From an uncultured Verrucomicrobiota bacterium (GTDB lineage: Bacteria > Verrucomicrobiota > Verrucomicrobiia > Chthoniobacterales > JACTMZ01): a stretch of DNA of 38,177 nt. Where the stretch lies: NCBI GenBank assembly GCA_903934135.1, contig CAIZMQ010000074.1, positions 1-38,177 of the forward strand. Reading direction: 5' to 3'. Made by a program: the position numbers and the translations under genes. Numbering within the stretch: position 1 is the stretch's first letter; each line of letters starts with the position of its first letter. Shown here piece after piece: positions 8,276-16,798 of the stretch. The notes beneath the pieces were generated by a model. The model was not told the origin of the DNA. It searched no databases and saw only the letters and a program-made list of their open reading frames with translations.

Positions 8276-10372
8276 TCAGGCCTGCTCGGCGGCGCGGCGT
8301 TTGCGGCGCCGGGCGGCCTCGGCCAGAAATTCCTCCTGGGCGTCCCAGACCGGTTCGCCCGCCGGGACGGGGATGTAGGATCCGTCGGGTTGGAGGATGC
8401 GGGCTTTGACGTTGTCCTTGGCAAAGGTGTCGATGATGTCCTGCACATGTTCTTTCATTCCTTTGGTCTCCACGGGGAAGACGGCCTCGACGCGGTGGAA
8501 AGAGTTGCGCTCCATCCAGTCGGCGCTGGCAATGAAGTAACGCGGATCCCCCGCATTCTCGAAACGATAGATCCGGCTGTGCTCGAGGAAGCGGCCGACA
8601 ATGCTGCGCACTTCGATATTCTCGCTCACGCCGGGCAGGCCCGGTCGGAGGGCGCAGATGCCGCGGACGAGAAGTTGCACTTTGACCCCGGCGCGCGAGG
8701 CGCGGTAGAGAGCCTCGATGATTTCTTCCTGCACCAAAGCGTTGAGTTTGGCGTAAATACCGGCCGGCTTGCCGGCGCGGGCATTTTCGATTTCGCGGTC
8801 GATGAGCGAGAGGATTTCCTTGTGCAGATGCCATGGGGCGACGAGCAGGCGGTTGGGCGGCGGCAGCTGGGATACGCCGGTGACCGTGTTGAAAAGGTTG
8901 GCCACGTCCTCGGTGATTTCGGGGCGTGCGGTGAAGAAGCTGAGATCGGTGTAGAGGCGTGCGGTGGACGGGTGGTAGTTGCCGGTTCCGAGGTGGACGT
9001 AGCGGCGGATGCCGTCGTACTCCTTGCGCACCACCATGGCCATTTTCGCGTGGGTTTTGAGTCCGGCCACGCCGTAGACCACATCCACACCGGCCTCCCG
9101 AAGTTGGCGAGCCCACTTGATGTTGGCCGCCTCGTCGAAGCGCGCCTTCAATTCGATGGCCACGACGACCTGCTTGCCTTGCCGCGAGGCTTGGACGAGC
9201 AGCGGGATGAGCGGGGAGTCGGAGCTCGTGCGGTACAGGGTTTGCTTGATGGCCAGCACCTGCGGGTCCTCGGCGGCCTGACCGATGAAATCGAGCACGG
9301 TCTGAAAGCTGTCATAAGGATGATGCAGCAGGATGTCGCCCTTGCGGATGTGGAAGAAGATGTCGTGTTCTTCGCCGAGCCCGACCACCGTGACGGGGGT
9401 GAAGCGTTTGTATTTGAGGTCGGGCCGGTCGAGTTCGGTGGCGACCGGCATGAGACGCACGAGATTGAGAGGCCAGTCGACGCGGTAGACGTCCTCCTTG
9501 TCCAAGCTGAAGATGTCGCAAAGCCGTTTGGTCAGCTCTTCCGGGGCATCCTGCACCTCAAGGCGGACGGCGTTGCCGCGGTTGAGTTTGCGCAACTCAT
9601 CCTCGATGGCGCGGAGGAGGTTGCGGGCTTCTTCCTCGTCGACGTAAAGGTTGCTGTTGCGGGTGATGCGGAACATGTAGGCGCCGCGCACTTTGACCCC
9701 GTGGAAGAGGCGCCCGACATGCGCTTGGATGAGGTTGCCGAGGAAAATGAAGTCCTGACTGTCGCCGCTGGCGGTGGGGAAGGGAAGGAGGCGTGGAAGA
9801 ATACGCGGAATCTGCACGACGGCCAGATCGGTGCTGAGGTCCTCGCCTTCCAGTTCGACAATAAGGTTGAGGCTTTTGTTGAGAAGTTGCGGGAAGGGGT
9901 GCGCAGGATCGATGGCCAGCGGGGTGAGCACGGGGAAGACTTCGCGCTCGAAATAGTCGTCGAAGTGGGCGCGCACCGAGGGATCGACCTCGGGATAGTG
10001 GTGAAAGCGCACGCCTTTCTCCGCGAGCTGTGGTTTGATTTCTTCTCGCCAGCAATCGTACTGCGCAGCGACGAGTTTGCGCACGCGATGGAAGATGGCG
10101 GCCAGTTGCTGCGAGGCGGTGAGGCCGTCCGGCCCGGTGGCTTGCGAGCCGGCCTGGACGACTTGCTTGAGCCCGGCCACCCGCACCTCGAAGAATTCGT
10201 CGAGGTTGGAGGAGACGATGCAGAGGAACTTGAGGCGTTCGAGCAGGGGGACCGACGGGTCCTTCGCCTGGTCAAGCACGCGACCGTTGAATTCGAGCCA
10301 GCTGAGCTCGCGGTTGATGAAAAATTTGGGGTCTCCCAGGTCCATGGGTAATTGGCAAGTTTCCAGCCGCAT
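8276..10372 (-). CDS. ppk1: Polyphosphate kinase 1
   Basis: Reversibly makes inorganic polyphosphate from ATP. The 698-residue protein has the four-domain PPK1 layout: FINRELSWLEFNGRVLDQA at the N-terminus, CIVSSNLDEFFEVRVAGL, RKGDILLHHPYDSFQTV, YRTSSDSPLIPLL, and the phospholipase D-like catalytic part with GLKTHAKMAMVVRKE (the autophosphorylated histidine) and HLGTGNYHPSTARLYTD. The C-terminus ends in a basic RRRKRRAAEQA tail. The start may be the second Met (position 10345, MDLGDPKFFINREL), which fits the family better; neither Met has a strong ribosome-binding site. Divergent from the htrA-like gene, with under 70 bases between them. Cytoplasmic or membrane-associated. Confidence 0.97.
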   Translation of the reverse strand: MRLETCQLPMDLGDPKFFINRELSWLEFNGRVLDQAKDPSVPLLERLKFLCIVSSNLDEFFEVRVAGLKQVVQAGSQATGPDGLTASQQLAAIFHRVRKLVAAQYDCWREEIKPQLAEKGVRFHHYPEVDPSVRAHFDDYFEREVFPVLTPLAIDPAHPFPQLLNKSLNLIVELEGEDLSTDLAVVQIPRILPRLLPFPTASGDSQDFIFLGNLIQAHVGRLFHGVKVRGAYMFRITRNSNLYVDEEEARNLLRAIEDELRKLNRGNAVRLEVQDAPEELTKRLCDIFSLDKEDVYRVDWPLNLVRLMPVATELDRPDLKYKRFTPVTVVGLGEEHDIFFHIRKGDILLHHPYDSFQTVLDFIGQAAEDPQVLAIKQTLYRTSSDSPLIPLLVQASRQGKQVVVAIELKARFDEAANIKWARQLREAGVDVVYGVAGLKTHAKMAMVVRKEYDGIRRYVHLGTGNYHPSTARLYTDLSFFTARPEITEDVANLFNTVTGVSQLPPPNRLLVAPWHLHKEILSLIDREIENARAGKPAGIYAKLNALVQEEIIEALYRASRAGVKVQLLVRGICALRPGLPGVSENIEVRSIVGRFLEHSRIYRFENAGDPRYFIASADWMERNSFHRVEAVFPVETKGMKEHVQDIIDTFAKDNVKARILQPDGSYIPVPAGEPVWDAQEEFLAEAARRRKRRAAEQA

Positions 10373-10440
10373 CCCGGCAAAGACAAGAGAAAGGCGACAG
10401 GTCCGTTGCCGCCGGCGCCGGGTGTGGTAAGGTGCACGGC

Positions 10441-11853
10441 GTGAAGAGCGTAACGGTCATGGTTCTGGCGGTGCTTGGTCTGGTGGTCGGTGAGGTATCC
10501 GGCAACCCGGCGGCGCGCGCTCTCGGCAATGCCTTTGCTGACGTCTATGAAAAAGTGGCGCCCAGCGTGGTCGTGCTCGAGGTGACCAAACCGCCTGAAA
10601 CGGACGACAACTTCGACTGGCAATCCCTCTTCGGCGCGCCGGGTGGTCCGCGCCGTCCGCGCGCCCAGGAGAGCGAAGGGTCGGGCTTTGTCATCGGGGC
10701 CGAAGGCTACATTTTGACCAACGCACATGTCATCGAAGGCGCCGACTCGGAGAATGGTGTGGTCGCGCGCCGGCAGGATGGCACGCGTCTGCCGCTCAAG
10801 GTGGTGGGGGTGGATGAAAAGACGGACCTCGCCGTGCTCAAAGCCGATGTCTCGGACCTGCCGGCAATCGCGTGGGGTGACAGCGACAAGGTGCGCGTCG
10901 GGGAATTTGTCTGCGGTATCGGGGCCCCGTTCGAATTGGATTACACGCTCACCGCAGGGGTGATCAGCGCGAAGGGTCGGAGCAACCTGACCAGCACGGT
11001 TTATGAAGATTACCTGCAGACCGATGCGGCGATCAACCCGGGCAACAGCGGGGGTCCTTTGGTTGACCTTGACGGCAAAGTTGTCGGGGTCAACACCCTG
11101 ATCAACGGCCTGAATAGCAGCCTGGGTTTTGCCATCCCTGCGAAGCTCGCCCGGGCGGTGAGCAAGCAGTTGATCGCCGAGGGCCGTGTGGTGCGTCCAT
11201 GGTTGGGCATCCGTATCGAGACGCTCGCCGACCAACCTGCGCTGCAGAAAGTGCTCGGCTTGGACAACGGTGTGGTGGTGAGGGAAATTTTCGCCAACAC
11301 GCCGGCGGCGCGTAGCGAATTGCAACCGGCCGATGTGGTGGTCGATGTGGACGGTGATCCCGTGGCCAGCGCCCGCGATTTGCAACGATCCATCCTCAAC
11401 AAAGGCATCGGGGCGACGGTCAAACTCAAGGTCTGGCGGAGGCAGGAGGGTGATTACCGGACGGTCTCGGTCCAAGCCGAGGAGTTGCCGATGGCTCCCG
11501 AGACGAAGCAGGCGGCGGGTCGTCCGCAGCCGTTCCGTCCGCCCGCGCCCGGCAGCGACGGCTCGGAGGATCCCTTCGCCGTCTTCGGATTGCAGGTGCA
11601 AGATTTGCCCGACGAGGTTGCGGCGGAAATGTCACTCCCCGCGGGCGGTGTCATCGTGACGCACGTCGAGCCGGGTGGTCCGGCTGCGCTGGCCGGGTTG
11701 GAACGGCGCGATGTGATCACGGCCGTCGGTGAGGATGCAGTCCGGAACAACGAGGGGCTGGCCGTTGCGCTGGGCAAGCTGGCCGAGGGTGATGGCGCCG
11801 TGTTGCTCGTCGAGCGCCAAGGCAAGGAAACCTACGCTATCCTCAAAAAGTAG
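10441..11853 (+). CDS. HtrA/DegP-like serine protease with two PDZ domains
   Basis: A periplasmic trypsin-like protease/chaperone of the HtrA family, about 470 aa. The signal peptide covers residues 1-21 (MKSVTVMVLAVLGLVVGEVS). The catalytic triad is visible as His96 (ILTNAHVIEG), Asp129 (DEKTDLAVLKAD) and Ser203 (INPGNSGGPLVDL). The first PDZ follows from about residue 255 (RPWLGIRIETLADQ, NTPAARSELQPADVV); a Pro/Gln-rich linker near 355-375 leads to a second PDZ (VEPGGPAALAGLERRDVI). GTG 10441 was chosen because it begins the signal peptide cleanly and has AAGG about 10 bases upstream; GTG 10432 is the alternative. A roughly 25-residue Gly/Pro/Arg insert precedes the first conserved block (ESEGSGFVI). 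The 3' end overlaps the convergent acyltransferase-heptosyltransferase gene by 11 bases. Confidence 0.95.
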   Translation: MKSVTVMVLAVLGLVVGEVSGNPAARALGNAFADVYEKVAPSVVVLEVTKPPETDDNFDWQSLFGAPGGPRRPRAQESEGSGFVIGAEGYILTNAHVIEGADSENGVVARRQDGTRLPLKVVGVDEKTDLAVLKADVSDLPAIAWGDSDKVRVGEFVCGIGAPFELDYTLTAGVISAKGRSNLTSTVYEDYLQTDAAINPGNSGGPLVDLDGKVVGVNTLINGLNSSLGFAIPAKLARAVSKQLIAEGRVVRPWLGIRIETLADQPALQKVLGLDNGVVVREIFANTPAARSELQPADVVVDVDGDPVASARDLQRSILNKGIGATVKLKVWRRQEGDYRTVSVQAEELPMAPETKQAAGRPQPFRPPAPGSDGSEDPFAVFGLQVQDLPDEVAAEMSLPAGGVIVTHVEPGGPAALAGLERRDVITAVGEDAVRNNEGLAVALGKLAEGDGAVLLVERQGKETYAILKK

Positions 11854-13738
11854 CGTCGAGGATGCGGCGCAGGGCGGCGGCGGCCTCGGCCGGGGCGATG
11901 CGTGTCATACAACGGAGGTCGATCGGGCACTCGCGGCGGAAACACGGACTGCATTCCACTTTGTGACGCAGGATCTGGTGGAAGTCGCCGAGCGGTGCCG
12001 TGAGTTCCGGTTCGGTCGAGCCGAAAATGGCGACGGTCGGGACGCCGAGGAAGGCGGCCAGATGCATGGTGCCGGTATCGTTGGTCAGCAAGGCGTCGCA
12101 CGCGGCCAGCTCGTCCATGAGTTGATCGAGCGTGGTTTGTCCGATGCGGTTCGAGATGGTGCCGCTGCAAGCGTTGGCAATGGCATCCCCGGCCGCTTTG
12201 TCGCCGGGCACCCCGAAAAGAACCCAGGAGGCGGGTGAGTGCCCGTTGAATTCCTGTACGGCCGCGGCGAACCGTTCGGCCGGCCAACGCTTGGCCGGTC
12301 CGTATTCTGCGCCCGGGCACACACCGACTCGCGGGATCGTGCCGGCCGGTGTCCGTTGTGGCCCCCGCCGGAAGGTGGCGGCTTCGGGTTCGACCGGCGC
12401 GCCGCAGAAAGCAACCAGCTTCATATAACGATCGGCATGGTGTCCGCCGGACTCCGGAGCGAAGGGCGGGATGCGTTGGAGCAACCAGCGACGCCAGTGC
12501 CCGGGATAACCCACGATGGAGGGGATGCGGAGGGCGCGCGCCTCGAGGGCGGAGCGCAGTGAGTTGGGGAAAAGAAGGGCCGCGTCGAACTTTGCCCCGA
12601 CGCGCCGGGCCAAAGCACGTGGAGATTCCCCCGGTTGGATTTCGATCACCTCATCGACCGCGGGGACGCGCCGCCACAGGGCGGCCAATTTGGCCGGAGT
12701 CAGGATGGTGAGGTGGAGGTCGGGACGGCCCCGGCGGCAAGCTTCCACCGCGGGAATACTCATCACGGCATCGCCGAGCCAATTGCTCGAGCGGACAAGG
12801 AGCCGGAAGGGTTGCAGACCGGGGACGGCTTTCGCTGCGGGCGGATGGAATCCGCGCCGTGCGTTGCCGAGGAGAAAGGGCCCGGGGGTTTTCCAGCGGT
12901 TGTGGACCCAGAACCAATCCGGCGGCCCGGCCGAAATCTCGCGCTCGAGGGTGCGGTTGAGTTCGAGAGTGAGTTCTTCCACGGACCGGCCTTGCGGTTC
13001 GCAGGGTGGCTCGATAATGCAGCGCCACCGCGCGACTCCCGTGGTATGGATGGCCACTGAGACGAGTGGTGCGCCGGTGCGATCGGCAATGATGGCGGCC
13101 AGCGGGGAGGTCGAGGCAAATTTGCGGAAGAGGGGGGTCCAAAGCGCGCCGTCCCCGGCATGCTGGTCGACCAGAATGGCGAGGATCCCGCCTTTTTCCA
13201 CCAAATCAACCGCATCCAGGTAGCCTTTGCGCCGGTCGAAGGTCCGCAAGCCCAGCCGTGACCGGCTGCGTTCGATCAGGCGGTTGATATACTTGTTGCG
13301 CTGGGATTGGAAAATGGCCCCGACCGGAAATTCGCGAACGCGGCCGATGAGTTGCGCGTAAAGTTCCCAGTTGCCGATGTGGTTGATGGCCATGACCACG
13401 CCGCGGCCCGATTCGAGGGTGGCGCGGAGAGCGGGGAGACCGATCAGATCGACCCGGGCTTGCACCTTTGCCTCCGGCAAGCGGGCGAGGCGCGGCACGC
13501 TAAGCAGGTTAGCGCCCAGAGTGCGGAAGTGTTGCCGCACAGTGCGCCGGACTTCGCGGTCGCTCATTTGCCTGCCGAAAGCGATGGCCACGTTGCGTTG
13601 GGCCAGCCGGCGGTAACCGGGGAGCACGGCCCACGCCACCAGACCGAGCAGGCCGCCGAGCCGGAAGGCCAGCGTGAGTGGGAGCCGGCCGAGCACAGCG
13701 AGCAGCGCAAGGGCCAGCAGGTAAACCGCGTAATCCAT
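11843..13738 (-). CDS. Fusion of LpxL/HtrB-type lipid A acyltransferase and WaaF-type ADP-heptose:LPS heptosyltransferase
   Basis: A single uninterrupted 631-residue frame with two enzymes of LPS assembly. Residues 1-290 are a lysophospholipid acyltransferase of the LpxL/HtrB family: N-terminal membrane anchor (YAVYLLALALLAVLG), catalytic HX4E as NHIGNWE (His120, Glu125), IFQSQRNKYINRLI, LVDQHAG and PPDWFWVHNRWKT. Residues 312-631 are a glycosyltransferase family 9 enzyme of the WaaF type: LVRSSNWLGDAVMSIPA, GVCPGAEYGPAKRWP, LLTNDTGTMHLAAFLG, VAIFGSTEPELTAPLG and the Cys cluster CSPCFRRECPIDLRCM. The joint at about 290-311 has no stop or frameshift. It would add a secondary acyl chain to lipid A and a heptose to the inner core at the cytoplasmic face of the inner membrane. 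The product fits the nearby heptose/Kdo genes. Domain calls are strong; acceptor specificity is inferred. Confidence 0.93.
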   Translation of the reverse strand: MDYAVYLLALALLAVLGRLPLTLAFRLGGLLGLVAWAVLPGYRRLAQRNVAIAFGRQMSDREVRRTVRQHFRTLGANLLSVPRLARLPEAKVQARVDLIGLPALRATLESGRGVVMAINHIGNWELYAQLIGRVREFPVGAIFQSQRNKYINRLIERSRSRLGLRTFDRRKGYLDAVDLVEKGGILAILVDQHAGDGALWTPLFRKFASTSPLAAIIADRTGAPLVSVAIHTTGVARWRCIIEPPCEPQGRSVEELTLELNRTLEREISAGPPDWFWVHNRWKTPGPFLLGNARRGFHPPAAKAVPGLQPFRLLVRSSNWLGDAVMSIPAVEACRRGRPDLHLTILTPAKLAALWRRVPAVDEVIEIQPGESPRALARRVGAKFDAALLFPNSLRSALEARALRIPSIVGYPGHWRRWLLQRIPPFAPESGGHHADRYMKLVAFCGAPVEPEAATFRRGPQRTPAGTIPRVGVCPGAEYGPAKRWPAERFAAAVQEFNGHSPASWVLFGVPGDKAAGDAIANACSGTISNRIGQTTLDQLMDELAACDALLTNDTGTMHLAAFLGVPTVAIFGSTEPELTAPLGDFHQILRHKVECSPCFRRECPIDLRCMTRIAPAEAAAALRRILDATF

Positions 13739-13835
13739 GGGTAAACCGTGCGAGCGTATCGCGCGGCGCGCGGCGGCGGAAGGCTTTCGTCTCTTTGGGC
13801 GTGCCGGCTGCGTTCCTTGGAGCTAATTTCTCCCT

Positions 13836-14189
13836 ATGGCACCGCCGAAAGTTTATCGTGATCCTCAGCGTGACCGCATCCTCTGGACCGGTATCGTCAT
13901 TGCCGTTCTGGTTCTGGCCGCCATCGTGCTGGCCACCGTCTCGCTCAACCGCACGATGCAAGGGGCCGGCTCCTTCACCGGAAAAATCATCGCCAAGGAA
14001 TTCGCCCCCGCCCCGGCGCAGGAAATCACGGTGGGGGCTGGCGGGCTGCAGAGCACGCGCATCGACGGAGAGTATTTGTTGAAAGTGGAGACGCCGGACG
14101 GAAACCGCGTGTTCAATGTCTGGGTCGACCGCCGTGTTTACGAGGAGTACAAGGTGGGAGATTCCTACTACGTGATCCCGACCCCCTGA
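13836..14189 (+). CDS. Small membrane-anchored protein of unknown function, 117 aa
   Basis: I do not recognise a family. The N-terminus is short and charged (MAPPKVYRDPQRDRILW), followed by one strong transmembrane segment (TGIVIAVLVLAAIVLATVSL, residues 18-37). A soluble domain of about 80 residues follows, with beta-strand patterns (GSFTGKIIAKEF, STRIDGEYLLKVETPDG, NRVFNVWVDRRVYEEY, GDSYYVIP). The topology is probably N-in with the domain in the periplasm. It is divergent from the acyltransferase-heptosyltransferase fusion and precedes the Bat operon by about 100 bases on the same strand. GGAG lies 13 bases upstream of the ATG. The domain resembles small OB-like or beta-barrel modules, which is a weak impression only. 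Confidence 0.75.
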   Translation: MAPPKVYRDPQRDRILWTGIVIAVLVLAAIVLATVSLNRTMQGAGSFTGKIIAKEFAPAPAQEITVGAGGLQSTRIDGEYLLKVETPDGNRVFNVWVDRRVYEEYKVGDSYYVIPTP

Positions 14190-14290
14190 AATGGGGCCGG
14201 AAATCGAACGTCCGTCGGGTCAGGTTGTCTCTTTGATGAGGAAATAACCTGCGCCGGCTACCTGCCGGGAAAGAAACAGAAGAAAATTTT

Positions 14291-15280
14291 ATGAGTCAAT
14301 CAACGCACGAACTGAACGAACAGGTGCAGCGCGGCAGCCAATGGGTGCAGCCGCTCTTCTCCGAAGTGGGTAAAGTGGTGGTGGGGCAGAAGCTTCTTGT
14401 CGAGCGCCTGATCATGGGTCTTCTGACCAATGGTCACGTCCTCCTTGAGGGCGTGCCCGGGTTGGCCAAGACGCTGACCGTACGCACCCTCGCCTCGTGC
14501 CTGCATACCGGTTTCTCCCGTCTGCAATTCACCCCCGACCTTCTCCCGGCCGACTTGATCGGCACGCTGATTTACAACCCTCGTGACGGCGAATTTTCGA
14601 CCAAGCTGGGGCCTATTTTTTCCAATCTCATCCTCGCTGACGAAATCAACCGCGCCCCGGCCAAAGTGCAGAGCGCCCTGCTTGAAGCCATGCAGGAGCG
14701 CCAAGTCACCCTCGGGGACAAGACTTACAAATTGCCCGACCCGTTTCTCGTGCTCGCCACGATGAATCCTCTCGAGCAAGAGGGCACCTACCAGTTGCCC
14801 GAGGCGCAGCTCGACCGCTTCATGTTCAAGGTGCATGTCGGCTACCCCACGCGCACCGAGGAACGCGCCATCCTCGACGCCATGTCGACTTCCACGCCGC
14901 AGCTCGGGGTCAATACACTGGTCACCCCGGAGGACATCATCAGCTCGCGCGAAATCGTCAACCGTATCTACGTCGACGACCGGGTGAAGGACTACATTGT
15001 GGATATCGTCTGGGCCAGCCGCCAGCCGCAGTCCCACGGCCTCAAGCTTGACGGGATGATCCGCTACGGCGCCTCGCCCCGTGCCACCATCTATCTCACC
15101 CTCGCGGCCAAGGCCCACGCGTTCCTCAACGGCCGCGGCTACGTCACGCCGCAGGACGTCAAATCCGTCGGGCCCGACGTGCTGCGCCATCGCATCGCAG
15201 TGAGCTACGAAGCGGAAGCCGAGGAAATGACCAGCGAGATGATCATCGAGCAGATCTTCGCCGGACTTCCGGTGCCGTGA
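14291..15280 (+). CDS. MoxR family AAA+ ATPase (Bat operon)
   Basis: A 329-residue MoxR-type AAA+ ATPase, thought to act as a chaperone for maturation of partner complexes containing VWA proteins. Visible motifs are Walker A GVPGLAKT near residue 54, Walker B LILADEINRAPAKVQSALLE near 114, sensor-type VLATMNPLEQEGTYQLPEAQ, the arginine-finger region LDRFMFKVHVGYP, and sensor 2 GASPRATIYL. Length is typical (about 320-335). It is the first gene of an eight-gene plus-strand cluster with DUF58 and Bat proteins, the usual setting for the MRP/RavA-related MoxR branch. A purine-rich AGAAG stands in for a Shine-Dalgarno. Cytoplasmic. Confidence 0.96.
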   Translation: MSQSTHELNEQVQRGSQWVQPLFSEVGKVVVGQKLLVERLIMGLLTNGHVLLEGVPGLAKTLTVRTLASCLHTGFSRLQFTPDLLPADLIGTLIYNPRDGEFSTKLGPIFSNLILADEINRAPAKVQSALLEAMQERQVTLGDKTYKLPDPFLVLATMNPLEQEGTYQLPEAQLDRFMFKVHVGYPTRTEERAILDAMSTSTPQLGVNTLVTPEDIISSREIVNRIYVDDRVKDYIVDIVWASRQPQSHGLKLDGMIRYGASPRATIYLTLAAKAHAFLNGRGYVTPQDVKSVGPDVLRHRIAVSYEAEAEEMTSEMIIEQIFAGLPVP

Positions 15281-15288
15281 GGAGTTCT

Positions 15289-15371
15289 CAGTTTTCAGTG
15301 GCAGAGTGTTCAGTGGTTCACTGGCTCTGCGAGGTCATCGCCTCCGACTGAAAACTGAAGACTGAAAACTG
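15289..15371 (+). repeat. Nested inverted repeats between moxR and DUF58 genes
   Basis: The left outer arm CAGTTTTCAGT (15289-15299) can pair with either of two perfect copies of ACTGAAAACTG (15347-15357 or 15361-15371). Inside lie GCAGAG (15301-15306) with CTCTGC (15325-15330), and at the tip CAGTG-GTT-CACTG (15311-15323). The whole would fold as a layered stem-loop in the operon transcript. No T-run follows, so it is not a simple terminator. Confidence 0.7.
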
Positions 15372-15384
15372 GACACTTTCCACC

Positions 15385-16272
15385 ATGCAGGACACCCGCG
15401 AGATCCTCAAAAAGATCCGGCGCATTGAATTGCGCACCCGGCGTCTGGTCGACTCGATGTTTGCTGGGTCGTATCACAGCGTCTTCAAGGGGCGGGGGAT
15501 GAATTTCGAGGAGGTGCGCGAATACACGCCGGGTGACGAAATCCGGTCGATCGATTGGAACGTCACCGCGCGCATGAACACGCCATTTGTCAAAAAATTC
15601 ACTGAGGAGCGCGAACTGACCGTCATGCTCGTGGTCGATGTCAGCGCCTCGGGCAATTTCGGCAGCGTGAACACGAGCAAGCGCGAGTTGGCCGCCGAAG
15701 TCGCCTCGATCCTCGCCTTCAGCGCAATCCAGAATAACGACAAAGTCGGCCTCCTCCTTTTCAGCGACGAGGTCGAACTTTTCATTCATCCGAAAAAAGG
15801 CCGCCTGCACACCTTGAGGCTCATCCGCGAAATGCTCTTCTTCAAGCCGAAGCACCGCGGGACCAATCTGACCGCCGCGCTGGAATACCTGAACAAAGTG
15901 GTGACCCGCCGCGCGGTGGTCTTCCTTATTTCTGATTTCATGGATGAGGGTTATTCGCGTCCCCTCGCCATCGCCGCCCGCCGCCACGACCTCATTGCCA
16001 TCCCGGTGGTCGATCCGGGCGAGGAGGATTTGCCTGACGTCGGCATTGTCACGCTCGAGGATCCCGAGACGGGCGAGCAGATCGACATCAACACGTCGAA
16101 CCGCGCCCTGCGCGGCGCTTATCTCGCGCTCGAGGACCGGCGGAAGAAATCCGTCGAGCAGGAATTCCTCAAGGTCGGCATCGATATGATCCCGCTGCGC
16201 ACGAACGAAGATTACCTGCACGTCCTCCGCGCTTTTTTTGCCCGGCGCGAGAAACGACGCTTTTCCGCCTGA
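15385..16272 (+). CDS. DUF58 domain protein (Bat operon)
   Basis: A 295-residue DUF58 protein; these almost always accompany MoxR ATPases and VWA proteins. Motifs are RRLVDSMFAGSYHSVFKGRG, the highly conserved EYTPGDEIRSIDWNVTARM and a VWA-like metal site VVDVSASGNFGS around residue 85. The second half has a VWA-type fold pattern (VGLLLFSDEVELFIHPKKG, VVFLISDFMDEGY). It has no membrane segment, so it is cytoplasmic or peripheral. The role within the complex is unknown; it may be a client or adaptor of the MoxR ATPase. It is separated from moxR by a structured 104-base spacer, whereas all later genes in the operon are tightly packed. The ATG 15385 has no obvious Shine-Dalgarno, consistent with reinitiation or structural control. 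Confidence 0.95.
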   Translation: MQDTREILKKIRRIELRTRRLVDSMFAGSYHSVFKGRGMNFEEVREYTPGDEIRSIDWNVTARMNTPFVKKFTEERELTVMLVVDVSASGNFGSVNTSKRELAAEVASILAFSAIQNNDKVGLLLFSDEVELFIHPKKGRLHTLRLIREMLFFKPKHRGTNLTAALEYLNKVVTRRAVVFLISDFMDEGYSRPLAIAARRHDLIAIPVVDPGEEDLPDVGIVTLEDPETGEQIDINTSNRALRGAYLALEDRRKKSVEQEFLKVGIDMIPLRTNEDYLHVLRAFFARREKRRFSA

Positions 16273-16276
16273 ACCC

Positions 16277-16798
16277 ATGCCACCCGTCGATCCCAACGCC
16301 GACCTCCTGCCGCACGAGATTGCCGGACCGGTCTGGTATTTGCCCTATCCGTTGCCGGTCATGATTGCCGCGGCGCTCGTGCTCCTGCTCCTGGTCGCGG
16401 CCGCGGTCTGGGCCTTGGTGCGTTGGCGGCAGCGCAAAGCCCGCCGCATCCTGACCGCCCGCGAAAAAGCGCTGGCCGCCCTCGCGACGGCGCAGGTCCG
16501 TGCGGCGGAGGCGGCGCCTTACGAGTTCAGTATCGAGGTGTGCGACGTGCTTCGGACTTACCTCGGATCGGAACATCACCTGCCGGCCACGACGCAAACT
16601 TCCTACGAATTTCTGAAAACGGCACGGAGTAGTGCGGTTTTCAGCGCGGAGCGATTGGCGGGGTTGGCCCGTTTTCTCGACAAGGCCGACGCGATCAAGT
16701 TCGCCCGGGCCGAGGCGAGCGGTGCGGACAATGCCGAGTTGGCCGGTTTGGCCGGCGACTTGGTCAAAGAGGAGGTGCCCCATGCCGTGGCTGCCTGA
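16277..16798 (+). CDS. DUF4381 family membrane protein (Bat operon)
   Basis: A 173-residue protein with one transmembrane segment near residues 21-45 (LPVMIAAALVLLLLVAAAVWALV), followed by a basic cytoplasmic stretch (RWRQRKARRILTAREKALAAL) and a helical domain (PYEFSIEVCDVLRTYLG, TSYEFLKTAR, LARFLDKADAIKFARAEA). This pattern and the place between DUF58 and BatA genes match DUF4381, known only from Bat/MoxR clusters. It starts 4 bases after the DUF58 stop and overlaps the next gene by 17 bases. Possibly a scaffold that recruits MoxR or DUF58 to the membrane VWA proteins; this is inference. Confidence 0.85.
   Translation: MPPVDPNADLLPHEIAGPVWYLPYPLPVMIAAALVLLLLVAAAVWALVRWRQRKARRILTAREKALAALATAQVRAAEAAPYEFSIEVCDVLRTYLGSEHHLPATTQTSYEFLKTARSSAVFSAERLAGLARFLDKADAIKFARAEASGADNAELAGLAGDLVKEEVPHAVAA

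Noticed and set aside
8390-10351. Long open frame antisense to ppk1 (653 codons, plus strand)
   Set aside because: Composition is that of a shadow frame, with no family motifs; PPK1 motifs on the minus strand are complete.
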